Assembly: GCA_031291595.1 (NCBI GenBank)
Contig: JARLIU010000225.1
Coordinates: forward strand, 1 to 33,487
Origin: Ancalomicrobiaceae bacterium
GTDB taxonomy: Bacteria; Pseudomonadota; Alphaproteobacteria; Rhizobiales; Ancalomicrobiaceae
Length of the DNA stretch: 33,487 bases
Direction: 5' to 3'
Position numbers and translations under genes: made by a program. Positions 23,688-32,812 of the stretch are shown here, piece after piece; within the stretch, counting starts at the first letter, position 1, and each line of letters starts with the position of its first letter. The notes below the pieces were generated by a model. The model saw only the letters and a program-made list of their open reading frames with translations. It was not told where the DNA came from and did not search any database.

Positions 23688-25559
23688 GTGCGCTTGACCC
23701 TGCAATTGGTGTCGGGGCCGGCCGGTACCAGCGAGTCATCGGCTTTGCTCGGGTTTGACGAGCGCGGCGGCACGATCGGTCGCGCCCCGACGAATACCCA
23801 TGTCGTCATCGATCCGGCCAACCGGATATCGAGCCAGCACGCCAATATCGATCTCAAAGACGGGTGCTTCCACCTCACGGATCTCAGCCGCAACGGCGTC
23901 TACTTCAACGAAGACCCGGAGCCGCTCGGGCGAGGCAACCGGCGCGCCATCGCCGATGGCGACCACATCGAATTCGGCCCGCTAGGCTACGTCGCGCAGG
24001 TGACCGGCGCCCCCAGTGTCGATGCTGTCCGTCCGACACGCCGCATCGATCCGTTGGCCGGACTGCAGCCAGCGCACGACTTGCCTGGCGACGGCCTCGG
24101 CGATCTGTTGCGCAGAGCACCGGGGGCGAGCGATCCGCTGGCACCCATGCCGCCGCGCGACGTTCGCCCGCCCGCTGCTTCTGCTGCCGACGAGCGGCCG
24201 TCGCCAAGCGAGAACTGGCAGGATTTGCTCCCGGCCGCTCCCGCTTCGCCGCAAGCGCAGCAACCGATGGTTCAACCGCGATCGAGCGCCGATCCGATCG
24301 ATGACTTTCTGGCCGGCATCGCCGACAACCCGGCACTGCCGCTGCCATTGCCGGTAGCTGCGGCACCGGGCATTGCGCCGCAGCAAGCTCAAGCTCAATC
24401 GCGACGTACCGCCCCGGCCGGGCTGCCACGGTCCGAGCCGCCCCACGTCGAACAGCTGCCCAAGTTCGACTCGCTGCAGCAGCTCGAGACGTTTCCGCGG
24501 TCCGACCCACTGCCGGGCATTGACCTGCGGCCGATGGTCGCACAGCCGGACCGCTTGCTTGCCGTTTCGGGCCCGGCTTTGGCGGTTCGGTCCCCGGCGC
24601 ACCAGGTCCAACCGGACCAGATGCCGATGCCCGGCGCCATGCGGCCGAGCGCGCCGTTTCCCGCAGGTTCGGACCCGGCCGTCGCCGCATCGCCGCATGT
24701 GTCGGCGCCGACCGGCGCCTATGCCCGGGGAACTGTGGCGCCAAGACAGCTCAATGCCGTCGGTCGGGCCGCGCTGCCGCCGGAACTGCAACCGTTCTAC
24801 GTGGAACTTGGCGCCGACATCGCAGCAATCGTCGCTGTCGCGCCTGTGGACGCCAACGATCCAGTGGAAGCGATGCGACGCCGGGCGCAGGAGCGGCTGA
24901 AGGCGAGCCGGGCGCAGTCCAGCGACGTCGCGCCGGTTGCAGTCGCTGCCGCCACGGCAAACGAGGCCGAGGCGGCGGAGCGACGCGCGCGGCGGCGGCT
25001 CGATACCTTCTGGAACAGCCTCGGCGTCGATCCCGCCGCCGTCGATGCCGACAGCGAGGAGCAGATCCTCGCCGAACTTGGCCGCTTCGCCCGTGTGGCG
25101 GCGGAAGGAATGGTGCAGATCCTGTCGCTCAGACGCTCCGCCAAAGACGAACTGCGCATCGATCAGACCGTCATCCGGCAGGTCGATAACAATCCGTTCA
25201 AGCTATTTGCCAATGGCGATGCCGTGTTGCGTGACGCCGTGACGCATCGCGACAGTGCCTATTTGCCGCTGGCGACTGCCGCCGAACGCGGCATCGAAAA
25301 CCTGAAGGAGCACAGTCTAATCGTCATGGTTGCATTGCAGGCCGCAATTTCCGCCGTCCACGCACGCTTCGATCCCGCCCTGTTGGAAGCCGACGGGCCG
25401 CGCACGGGGGTGTTTTTCCGCCGGCCCGACTATCGCCGGCTATGGCAGGCCTATCAGGCGCATCATCGCAATTTCAAACTGGATATGGACCGCAATGCCC
25501 GACAGGTCATGGAAGAGGCATTCGGTGTGGCGCAAGATCGTGTCGGGGGCCGCAAATGA
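23688..25559 (+). CDS. tagH: T6SS FHA-domain protein Fha/TagH
   Basis: Reader of the kinase signal in the threonine phosphorylation pathway. The N-terminal FHA domain (about 1-105) has the phosphothreonine-binding residues: GR at 31-32, S48 and H51 in SSQH, and SRNG at 67-70. A long Pro/Gln/Ala-rich linker follows (about 115-360). The C-terminal VI_FHA/TagH domain (about 365-623) includes LPPELQPFYVELGA-like sequence, QVDNNPFKLF, and FDPALLE followed by a conserved basic tail. GTG 23688 is the first start after an in-frame stop at 23670; its ribosome site is weak. The stop overlaps tssJ by four bases. It opens the operon fha-tssJ-K-L-M-tagF-PP2C-like. Confidence 0.93.
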   Translation: MRLTLQLVSGPAGTSESSALLGFDERGGTIGRAPTNTHVVIDPANRISSQHANIDLKDGCFHLTDLSRNGVYFNEDPEPLGRGNRRAIADGDHIEFGPLGYVAQVTGAPSVDAVRPTRRIDPLAGLQPAHDLPGDGLGDLLRRAPGASDPLAPMPPRDVRPPAASAADERPSPSENWQDLLPAAPASPQAQQPMVQPRSSADPIDDFLAGIADNPALPLPLPVAAAPGIAPQQAQAQSRRTAPAGLPRSEPPHVEQLPKFDSLQQLETFPRSDPLPGIDLRPMVAQPDRLLAVSGPALAVRSPAHQVQPDQMPMPGAMRPSAPFPAGSDPAVAASPHVSAPTGAYARGTVAPRQLNAVGRAALPPELQPFYVELGADIAAIVAVAPVDANDPVEAMRRRAQERLKASRAQSSDVAPVAVAAATANEAEAAERRARRRLDTFWNSLGVDPAAVDADSEEQILAELGRFARVAAEGMVQILSLRRSAKDELRIDQTVIRQVDNNPFKLFANGDAVLRDAVTHRDSAYLPLATAAERGIENLKEHSLIVMVALQAAISAVHARFDPALLEADGPRTGVFFRRPDYRRLWQAYQAHHRNFKLDMDRNARQVMEEAFGVAQDRVGGRK

Positions 25560-26086
25560 AGCTTCGCAGTGAGGCGGCCGACGGCCCAGCCTGCGTCGAC
25601 CGGTCCAGTCGCCGCCAGATTCTGTCTCGTCTTGTCGTCGGAGCGGCGGCTGCCGCCCTCGGGGGCTGTGCCGGACTGCACGATACGTCGACGAAGCTTG
25701 TGATCGACATCATTTCCGATCCGCAGATCAACCTCAACGAGAACGGACAGCCGGCCCCAGTCGTCGTCAGGCTGTACGAATTGAAGGATCTCGCGGCGTT
25801 CTCGTCAGCCGATTTCTTCGACCTTTTCGACAATGACGCCAAGGCGCTCGGCTCCGATCTCGTCAATCGGCGGGAATTCGAGATCAAACCGGGCGACAAG
25901 ATCCACATCGAGGATACGGCCGGTTCTCCGGCGCGCCAGCTGGCGGTCATCGCCGGCTTCCGCGACCAGGCGAACGCGCGTTGGCGGGATTCGCGCGAGC
26001 TGGTGCAGGAGTCGACCAACCGGCTCGTCGTGCGGGTCACGGCACTCTCCGTGTCGTTCGAAGTGGCGCAGTATCGATTTTTCTGA
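25556..26086 (+). CDS. tssJ: T6SS outer-membrane lipoprotein TssJ
   Basis: TssJ anchors the TssL-TssM membrane complex to the outer membrane. The 176-residue precursor has a long N-terminal region ending in a lipobox, AALGGC, with the lipidated Cys at residue 38. The mature part matches VasD/TssJ: LVIDIISDPQINLNENGQPAPVVVRLYEL, then SSADFFDLF and a C-terminal VVRVTALSVSF strand. SRRQIL just before the hydrophobic stretch gives a twin-arginine-like pattern. ATG 25556 overlaps the fha stop (ATGA). tssK begins 32 bases later. Confidence 0.93.
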   Translation: MKLRSEAADGPACVDRSSRRQILSRLVVGAAAAALGGCAGLHDTSTKLVIDIISDPQINLNENGQPAPVVVRLYELKDLAAFSSADFFDLFDNDAKALGSDLVNRREFEIKPGDKIHIEDTAGSPARQLAVIAGFRDQANARWRDSRELVQESTNRLVVRVTALSVSFEVAQYRFF

Positions 26087-26118
26087 TTCCTTAGCCTCCG
26101 CTCTGGGTGGGTCACATC

Positions 26119-27459
26119 ATGTCGGCGACAAACAAGCTCGTATGGCTCGAAGGCATGTTCGTGCGACCGCACCACTTCCAGCAATTCGACCGCTGGGTGG
26201 AGAGCGAGATCGACCAGCGCGCGACGGCCTTGACGCCGTTTCCCTGGGGTATCCGGCGGCTCGAGTTCGATACGCAGGCGCTGGCGCTCGGGCGCATCGC
26301 CGTCACCGAACTCGAGGCGGTACTGCCCGACGGCACCAGCTTGTCAGCGCCGAAGACCGCGCCGCTACCGCCGTCGCGTGGCATTGCCTCGACGACGTCG
26401 GACAAGCTGTTGAAATTGGCCATCCCGGTCCGCCGCTACGAGCTGGGCGATTTCGCCGCGCCGGGAGCGGCCGAGCCGAACAAGCGCTACGAAACGCTGA
26501 TGCGCCCGACTCGCGACGCCAACCGCCCGCTCAGCGAGCCGATCGAGTTGTACATCGCCCGGCTCAAGTCGTCCCTCATCCTCGAGGATGAGCTGGAAGA
26601 TGATCGCATCACCCTGCCGCTCGCCCGCATCCAGGAGGTGACGCCCTCCGGCGAGATCGTACTGCGGCCAACCTATGTGCCGCCACTGATGGCGATCGGG
26701 GCCTCGCGGGCGTTCCAGGTGATGCTGCGCGAGGTGCAAGTGATCTTGAAGAGCCGCGCCGACGCCATTGCCGGCCGCGTCGATCCGAGCCGCATCGCCG
26801 CCGATGCCGCCGGCCTTCTCGATCTGATCGCCCTCTCCGTCATCAACGGGCGCGAGGCGCTGATCACCCATTTCGCCAGCGTGGCGAGCCTGCATCCGGA
26901 GACGGTCTACCGTACCTTCGTCGAGCTCGTCGGCACCTTGAGCGCACTCGACGGGCAGCGCCGTCGCATGGTCAGCTTCCCGCCCTATGCCCACGACGAC
27001 ATCGAAGGCAGCTTCGCCCCGGTCGTAGCGGCGCTGCGCGATCTTCTGTCAATCGTCTACCAGGAGAAGTCGGTCGCGATCCCGTTGCAGAAGCGCGGCG
27101 TCGGCATCTGGGTTGGGACCATCGCCGATCGGACCCTGTTCGACAGCGCCCGCTTCATCCTCGTTGCGACGAGCGCGATTTCGACCGAGAGCCTGCGCAG
27201 CCAATTGCCGGCACAGACCAAGGCCTCGCCGGTCGAAGTGATCCGCGAACTCGTCAACCTGCAGTTGCCGGGCATTCCGCTCGCCGTTCTGCCGGCGGCG
27301 CCGCGCGAAATCCCGTTTCTGCGCAATGCCGTCTATTTCGAGCTTGAACGGTCCGGTGACCTATGGCGGCGGCTGCCGCAGTCGGCCGCTTTCGCGCTGC
27401 ACTCGAGCGGCGACTACCCGGAACTCAAGTTCGAGCTTTGGGCCGTGCGTGGCGAATAG
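26119..27459 (+). CDS. tssK: T6SS baseplate protein TssK
   Basis: TssK trimers connect the baseplate to the membrane complex. The product of 446 residues begins with the family signature MSATNKLVWLEGMFVRPHHFQ-like start (W-x-E-G-M-F-x-x-P-x-H-F-Q), then ALTPFPWGIRRLEFD, a central segment LYIARLKSSLILE, and a C-terminal part with YFELERSGDLW. Length fits the family. ATG 26119 is preferred over GTG 26107, since the family starts near here. It sits between tssJ and tssL with 15 bases to tssL. Confidence 0.95.
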   Translation: MSATNKLVWLEGMFVRPHHFQQFDRWVESEIDQRATALTPFPWGIRRLEFDTQALALGRIAVTELEAVLPDGTSLSAPKTAPLPPSRGIASTTSDKLLKLAIPVRRYELGDFAAPGAAEPNKRYETLMRPTRDANRPLSEPIELYIARLKSSLILEDELEDDRITLPLARIQEVTPSGEIVLRPTYVPPLMAIGASRAFQVMLREVQVILKSRADAIAGRVDPSRIAADAAGLLDLIALSVINGREALITHFASVASLHPETVYRTFVELVGTLSALDGQRRRMVSFPPYAHDDIEGSFAPVVAALRDLLSIVYQEKSVAIPLQKRGVGIWVGTIADRTLFDSARFILVATSAISTESLRSQLPAQTKASPVEVIRELVNLQLPGIPLAVLPAAPREIPFLRNAVYFELERSGDLWRRLPQSAAFALHSSGDYPELKFELWAVRGE

Positions 27460-27474
27460 CCGGAGGGAGGCGCA

Positions 27475-28497
27475 GTGATCGAAGATCTGTTTCCCCCGAC
27501 CGAACCGACGGCCGTCGATGTCACACGGCCGAATGCCCGCCATGCCGAAGCCGCCGGTGCGCGGGTCGAACCGCCGCGGCTGTCCGCCAGCGGCCCGACT
27601 GCTCCGTCCGCCGCCGCTCCGCCACGCTCAGGCCTGTCGCCCGCCGGTTTGCCGTCCTCGCGTGCCGCTCCTGCCGCCCAGCCGGCCCGCAGTGCTGCCC
27701 CTGCCGCCGATCGGATCGACAATTTCCTGTTCGGTGCCTCCGGCCAGCCAGCCGCGCAGCCAGCACAGGCCCGTCAGCCGGGCGACGCCGTGCTCGCCAT
27801 CCGCGAACCGAAAATCGAACATGAGACGCTGGTCGTCGCTGCCGAACCGATCTTCGTCCTCGTCACGCAGCTGCGGACAGCCCGCGCCGACGCGGATCTG
27901 CGCGCCCTGCGACAGAAGGTTTCGCAGGAGCTGCGACGGTTCGAGGACGCCGCCAACCGCTTCGGCGCCCGCGCCGAGGAGGTGACCGCGGCGCGCTATG
28001 TGCTGTGCGCGCTGACCGACGAGACGGTACTGACGACCCCCTGGGGAAGCCGGTCCAGCTGGAGCGCCAACTCGCTGCTGTCCGAACTGCACGGCGAGAC
28101 CTGGGGCGGCGAGAAAGTGTTCCAGATTCTCGACCGGATCATCGCCAGCCCGGCGCAGCACGTCGCGCTGCTGCGCCTCGTCGACATGGCGCTGATGCTC
28201 GGGTTCGAGGGCCGCTACCGCGTGATCGACAACGGCCGCTATCAGCTGGAAGATCGGCGCAACGATATCGGCCGGGTGCTGAAATCGATCCTGCCGCAGC
28301 CGCCCGACGAGCTTTCCGGCCAGTGGCAGGGGGTGGCGTCGACCGATCGTCTGCGCCGCTACGTGCCGTTCTGGATCGTCGCCGTCTCTGCCGCGGCGGC
28401 ACTGGCGATCCTCTATACAGTCTTACAGTTCAGCCTCGTCCAGGCCGTCGATCCGATTGATCAGCGCCTGCAGGCGATCGGCAAAGTATCGAGTTAG
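27475..28497 (+). CDS. tssL: T6SS inner-membrane protein TssL (DotU/IcmH-like)
   Basis: TssL is an inner-membrane component that binds TssM and TssK. The first about 100 residues are Pro/Ala-rich and probably disordered. A DotU-type helical domain follows (about 115-285), with ARYVLCALTDETVLTTPWG and WSANSLLSELHGETWGGEKVF, which are strong family signatures, and LGFEGRYRV near the end. A single C-terminal transmembrane helix is at about 299-322. There is no peptidoglycan-binding OmpA domain. GTG 27475 has GGAGG a few bases upstream. tssM starts 12 bases after the stop. Confidence 0.95.
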   Translation: MIEDLFPPTEPTAVDVTRPNARHAEAAGARVEPPRLSASGPTAPSAAAPPRSGLSPAGLPSSRAAPAAQPARSAAPAADRIDNFLFGASGQPAAQPAQARQPGDAVLAIREPKIEHETLVVAAEPIFVLVTQLRTARADADLRALRQKVSQELRRFEDAANRFGARAEEVTAARYVLCALTDETVLTTPWGSRSSWSANSLLSELHGETWGGEKVFQILDRIIASPAQHVALLRLVDMALMLGFEGRYRVIDNGRYQLEDRRNDIGRVLKSILPQPPDELSGQWQGVASTDRLRRYVPFWIVAVSAAAALAILYTVLQFSLVQAVDPIDQRLQAIGKVSS

Positions 28498-28509
28498 GTA
28501 GGAGTGACG

Positions 28510-31500
28510 ATGCTGGCGGGTTTTCTGGCGGCGATCCTGCGCCCGCGCTTCCTGTTCACGTTGATCGGGTTGATCGCGCTTGCGCTGCTCGTCTGGTTCG
28601 CCGGGCCCTGGCTGGTGATCGGCGACTGGCGCCCGCTGGAGGCGGCTTCGACGCGCCTTGCCGTCGTCATCGCCATCTTCGTCGTCACCTTCCTGACCAA
28701 CTTCATCCGCCGCTACATGGCGCATCGCGCCAATCAGCGGATGATCCGCAGCCTGTTGGATCAGAACGCGCTCGGCAGTCTGGCCGGAGAGGCCGACGAT
28801 GCCGAGGTCGAGATCCTGCGCGAGCGGTTCGAGCAGGCGCTGAAGCTCTTGCGCGAGACCCAGACCGGGGATGCGCGCGGTGGCCGGCGCTATCTGTCGG
28901 AACTGCCCTGGTACGTGATCATCGGCCCGCCCGGATCGGGCAAGACGACGATCCTGCGGAACTCCGGCCTGGAGTTCCCGCTCGTCGACAAGATGGGCAG
29001 CGAGGCGGTGCAGGGCGTCGCCGGCACGCGCTATTGCGACTGGTGGTTCACCGACGAGGCGGTGCTCATCGACACCGCCGGCCGCTACTCGACCCAGGAC
29101 GTCAACGCCGACAAGGACCGCAGATCCTGGCGCGGCTTCCTCGACCTGCTGACAGAGCATCGCCGGCGCCGGCCGGTCAATGGCGTGATCCTGGCCGTCA
29201 GCCTGCCCGACATTCTGGACCAGAACTCAGAGACCCGCCAACGGCATGTGACAGCACTCAGGGCGCGCATGCAGGAGCTGATGAAGACCTTCGGCCTGAG
29301 GCTGCCGGTCTATCTGATGGTCACCAAGGTCGATCTCGTTGCTGGTTTCAACGAATTCTTCGACGATCTCGACGATCGCGGTCGCCAGCAGATCTGGGGC
29401 GTCACGTTCCAGATGGGCGGCGCGCTCGACAGTCACAAGGCGTTCAACGACGCCTTCGACGATTTGTTCCAGCGGCTCGAGAGCCACCTGACGGGGCGCC
29501 TGCACGACGAGCGCGACGTCGGCCGGCGCGGCCGGATCTATGCCTTCGGTCGCGAGGTCGCCAGCATGCGCGCCGCGCTCGCGACCTTTGTCAGCGACGT
29601 GTTCAGACCCAACCGTTACGAGATGGAGCCGATCGTTCGTGGCGTCTACTTCACTTCGGGCACGCAGGAGGGCACGCCGGTCGATCGTCTGGTCGGCACC
29701 TATGCGCGCACCTTCGGCCTGAGCCCGAGCCAGCCGCCCCCGTTCTCCGGGCATGGCAAGGCCTATTTCATCCGCCGGCTGCTATCCGACGTGATCTTTC
29801 TCGAACAGGGACTGGTCGGGCGCAATCTGAAGCTCGAGCGGCGGCTGGCGCTGGCCCATACCGCTGGCTATCTGGGAACAGCCGGCATCGGCGTGCTTCT
29901 GGCGCTCCTCTGGCTCGGCGCCTACGCGCAGGGCGAGCTGCGGCTGGGACAGACGGCCGGCGTCTCCACCCGCGTCGAGCGGGAAATTGCCGCGAGCCGC
30001 GATGTCCGCGACGTGGCGAGCCTAGTGCCGCTGTTCGATGCCGGCGCAGATCTCGCCCGGCTCAACCGCGGCAACCAGCTGTTCGGCCTGTTCACCAGCT
30101 TCGGCCTGTCGGTCGACAGCCGTCTCGCCGGTCAGTCGAGCGACGTCTACGATCGCATCCTCGTGCAATACCTGTTGCCGGCCTTCGCCGAGCGGCTGCG
30201 GCTGCGATTGCAGCTGATGACGGCGGCGTCGCAGGGCGATCTCGGTCCATTGCGCAACCTGCTGCAGACCTACCTGATGCTCGGCGACGCCGGGCATTTC
30301 AACAGCAGCGCTATCGCCACCGATGCGCGTCAGGAGATCGAGGTCATCTATCCGCTCGATCCGACCAAGCGGAAGATCTTGCAGGCACATTTCGATCGGT
30401 TGCTGCAACTGCTGCCGGCGCCGCTCAAGCTCAACGATCGCACCATCGAGCAGGCGCGGGCGCGCTTGCGACGGATCCCCGCCGCCGATCAGGTCTACCA
30501 GCGGCTGGTGCGCGACGGGCTCAACAATGCCGCGCTCGGTTCGTTCGATTTGACTCCGATCGTCCTGCCCGGCGGACTCGACGTCACCAACCCCAACCGC
30601 AGCGCGCCGGTCCTGCACGTCCCCGGGCTGTTCACCAAGCGCGGCTTCTACGATTTCGTCCTGCCGCAGCTGCCGCAGATGGTCCGGGAGGGGCAAGGCA
30701 CCGACTGGGTGCTCGGCGCCAGCACCGTCGACGACGCCGCCTTCCAGCAGGTCACCAAGCGGGTCGCCGATCTTTATGTCGCCGACTACATCGGACGCTG
30801 GCGGTCGCTGCTGAAGCAACTCGGCGTCCCGCCGTTCGGCGATGTCTCCCAGGCTCAGGGCATCCTGCAGACGCTCGCCGCGCCGACCTCGCCGATCACC
30901 CTGCTGATCGACGGTCTGCGCGAGAACACCACGCTGCCGCCGCCGTCGAAGGACGAGGCGCAGGCACCGACGGCGAAGGATGCGACGGCCTTGGCGGCGA
31001 AGCCTCCGTCGAAAGCGGACGCCGCCACGCTCGGCAGGGATGCGCTGAAGACGGCCTTTGCCGAACTGTCGCCGGACTCGCTCGAGCGCGTCTTCCCCGA
31101 CCGCAATTGGCCGGGAACGAGGATTGGCGAACCGTTCCGCAACATCGCCCAGCTGGGGACGCCGAGCAACAGCCAGCCGGCCGGCACGCAGCGCATCCAG
31201 GAGCTGTTCGCCAATCTGTTCAATGTTCTGTCCGGCGTTGCCGCAGCTCCCGATCCCGCCGCCGCCGGCTATCAGCTGGTCGAGCAGAGACTGAAATCGC
31301 CCGGCAACGACCCCTTCTCGCTGATCCGACTGGATTCGGCGCTGCGGCCGGAGCCGATGCGCACCATCGAGCGTTCGATCGCCGGCAATGCCTGGACGCT
31401 CGTCGTCCGCCTGGCATTGCAGAACGTCAATGCCAACTGGCAGAGGGATGTATTGCCGGTTTGCCAGAACACGCTCGCCAACCGCTTCCCGTTTGACCCA

Positions 31501-32124
31501 AAGTCCGACGCGGAGGTGTCGATCGGCGATTTCGGCGAATTCTTCAAGAAGGGTGGCGTGATCGAGTCCTTCTTCAACAAGTATATGTCGCTTCTCGTGA
31601 TCGGGCAGAAGAGCCGCTTCGTTCCCGCCGTGATCGACGGTCAGTCGATGCCGTTCCAGGAGGCCTCGCTGGAAGAGTTTCGGCTGGCGCAGCAGATCCA
31701 GCAGACGTTCTTCGCCGACGGCGGCCAGGCGCCGCTGGTGAAATTCTCCATCGAGCCTTTGTTCCTCGACAGCCGCGCCTTCCGCGCCAGCCTGATGCTC
31801 GACGACAAGGAGGTGCTCTATCGGCACGAGCCGACGCGCGCTTACGACATGCAATGGCCGAACCGGCTCGATTCCAGCGTCGCGTCCTTGACCCTCGGAA
31901 TGGTCGATGGCACGACGATCCGTGACGAACGCCGTGGCCAATGGGCATTCTTCCGGCTGTTGCGGTCGAGCCGGCTCGCCGCGCGCGGCAGCTACGACCG
32001 CTTCACCATGGAGTTCGTCGGCAAGGATGACGTCAAGGCCGTCTATGCGCTGTCGGCGGCGCACGCCACCAACGCCTTCAACTTCGAATCTCTCTTCAAT
32101 TTCCGTTGCCCCGATGTCCTCTAG
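28510..32124 (+). CDS. tssM: T6SS inner-membrane protein TssM (IcmF-like)
   Basis: A 1204-residue IcmF-family protein spanning the envelope between TssL and TssJ. Two transmembrane helices are near the N-terminus (about 10-35 and 48-68). A cytoplasmic nucleotide-binding domain carries a Walker A, GPPGSGKTT at 139-147. A third transmembrane helix is at about 450-472, followed by a large periplasmic region with the IcmF-related and C-terminal DUF1215-like parts (LRPEPMRTIERS region, FRPEFGP-like FGEFFKKGG). The Walker A is intact; in some systems it is dispensable. ATG 28510 has GGAG (28501-28504) five bases upstream and is preferred to GTG 28504. Its end overlaps tagF by 11 bases. Confidence 0.96.
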   Translation: MLAGFLAAILRPRFLFTLIGLIALALLVWFAGPWLVIGDWRPLEAASTRLAVVIAIFVVTFLTNFIRRYMAHRANQRMIRSLLDQNALGSLAGEADDAEVEILRERFEQALKLLRETQTGDARGGRRYLSELPWYVIIGPPGSGKTTILRNSGLEFPLVDKMGSEAVQGVAGTRYCDWWFTDEAVLIDTAGRYSTQDVNADKDRRSWRGFLDLLTEHRRRRPVNGVILAVSLPDILDQNSETRQRHVTALRARMQELMKTFGLRLPVYLMVTKVDLVAGFNEFFDDLDDRGRQQIWGVTFQMGGALDSHKAFNDAFDDLFQRLESHLTGRLHDERDVGRRGRIYAFGREVASMRAALATFVSDVFRPNRYEMEPIVRGVYFTSGTQEGTPVDRLVGTYARTFGLSPSQPPPFSGHGKAYFIRRLLSDVIFLEQGLVGRNLKLERRLALAHTAGYLGTAGIGVLLALLWLGAYAQGELRLGQTAGVSTRVEREIAASRDVRDVASLVPLFDAGADLARLNRGNQLFGLFTSFGLSVDSRLAGQSSDVYDRILVQYLLPAFAERLRLRLQLMTAASQGDLGPLRNLLQTYLMLGDAGHFNSSAIATDARQEIEVIYPLDPTKRKILQAHFDRLLQLLPAPLKLNDRTIEQARARLRRIPAADQVYQRLVRDGLNNAALGSFDLTPIVLPGGLDVTNPNRSAPVLHVPGLFTKRGFYDFVLPQLPQMVREGQGTDWVLGASTVDDAAFQQVTKRVADLYVADYIGRWRSLLKQLGVPPFGDVSQAQGILQTLAAPTSPITLLIDGLRENTTLPPPSKDEAQAPTAKDATALAAKPPSKADAATLGRDALKTAFAELSPDSLERVFPDRNWPGTRIGEPFRNIAQLGTPSNSQPAGTQRIQELFANLFNVLSGVAAAPDPAAAGYQLVEQRLKSPGNDPFSLIRLDSALRPEPMRTIERSIAGNAWTLVVRLALQNVNANWQRDVLPVCQNTLANRFPFDPKSDAEVSIGDFGEFFKKGGVIESFFNKYMSLLVIGQKSRFVPAVIDGQSMPFQEASLEEFRLAQQIQQTFFADGGQAPLVKFSIEPLFLDSRAFRASLMLDDKEVLYRHEPTRAYDMQWPNRLDSSVASLTLGMVDGTTIRDERRGQWAFFRLLRSSRLAARGSYDRFTMEFVGKDDVKAVYALSAAHATNAFNFESLFNFRCPDVL

Positions 32125-32812
32125 CGCGGCGGCCGAATTCGCGGGCGTGATCGGCCTGACCGGCAAGATCCCGACGAAGGCGGATTTCGTGCATCTGCGG
32201 CTGCCCGGCCTGTTCACGCGGCCGTGGGAGGAGTGGGTCGAAGCCGTCATGCGGCTCGGCGCCGCCGACGACACCCACGACTGGCAACGGCGCTTCCTGG
32301 TGTCGCCGGCCTGGCGCTTCGCGCTCGACGCCGGCTGCCTGGGGCCGCCATGGTGGGCCGGCGTCCTGGTGCCGTGTTCGGACAGCATCGGGCGGATCTA
32401 TCCGCTGACGGTCGCCGCCGGCGGCGAGTCCGGCGGGCCGTTGGGCGATGACGTACTGGCGGTTTTCGAGGATGTGGCGCTGGAACTTGTCGATGGCGCC
32501 ATCGAGCCGGAGGGAGCCGCCGATCGGCTGAGCGACTGCGTGAAACGGCGGTTGCCGCCGCCGGCCGATCAGCCAAGTCACGCCTGGCACGATGCCGCCG
32601 GTGGGCCGGTGCTGCTGCGCCTTGGCGACGCGGCTGCGGCAGACCTGTCAGCCGAGCCGCCGGTCAGCCGATTCTGGCACCGCGCCTGGGGTGACCAGCC
32701 GGCATTGCAGCTGACCGCATCCGGACTGCCGCCACCGCAGGCATTCATCAGTCTGGTCGACGGAACCTGGCCTCGACGCGACTGGATACGACTGGCTGGG
32801 GAGAGACGCTAA
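32114..32812 (+). CDS. tagF: T6SS-associated protein TagF (ImpM)
   Basis: A 232-residue TagF/ImpM-family protein, known in other bacteria as a negative post-translational regulator of the T6SS that acts on the Fha branch. The start region has GLTGKIPTKADFVHLRLP (family pattern G-K-x-P-x-x-G-D-F), followed by WEEWVEAVM and a segment that ends in GPVLLRLGD. In some bacteria TagF is fused to a PppA-type phosphatase; here the two are separate adjacent genes overlapping by one base. ATG 32114 lies 11 bases before the tssM end. Confidence 0.9.
   Translation: MSSSAAAEFAGVIGLTGKIPTKADFVHLRLPGLFTRPWEEWVEAVMRLGAADDTHDWQRRFLVSPAWRFALDAGCLGPPWWAGVLVPCSDSIGRIYPLTVAAGGESGGPLGDDVLAVFEDVALELVDGAIEPEGAADRLSDCVKRRLPPPADQPSHAWHDAAGGPVLLRLGDAAAADLSAEPPVSRFWHRAWGDQPALQLTASGLPPPQAFISLVDGTWPRRDWIRLAGERR

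Noticed and set aside
29034-31496. An 820-codon plus-strand frame inside tssM
   Set aside because: It is an out-of-frame, Arg/Pro/Ala-rich shadow of tssM.
30022-32388. A 788-codon open frame on the minus strand
   Set aside because: It is antisense to tssM and tagF and has the composition of a GC-rich shadow frame, with no recognisable family.
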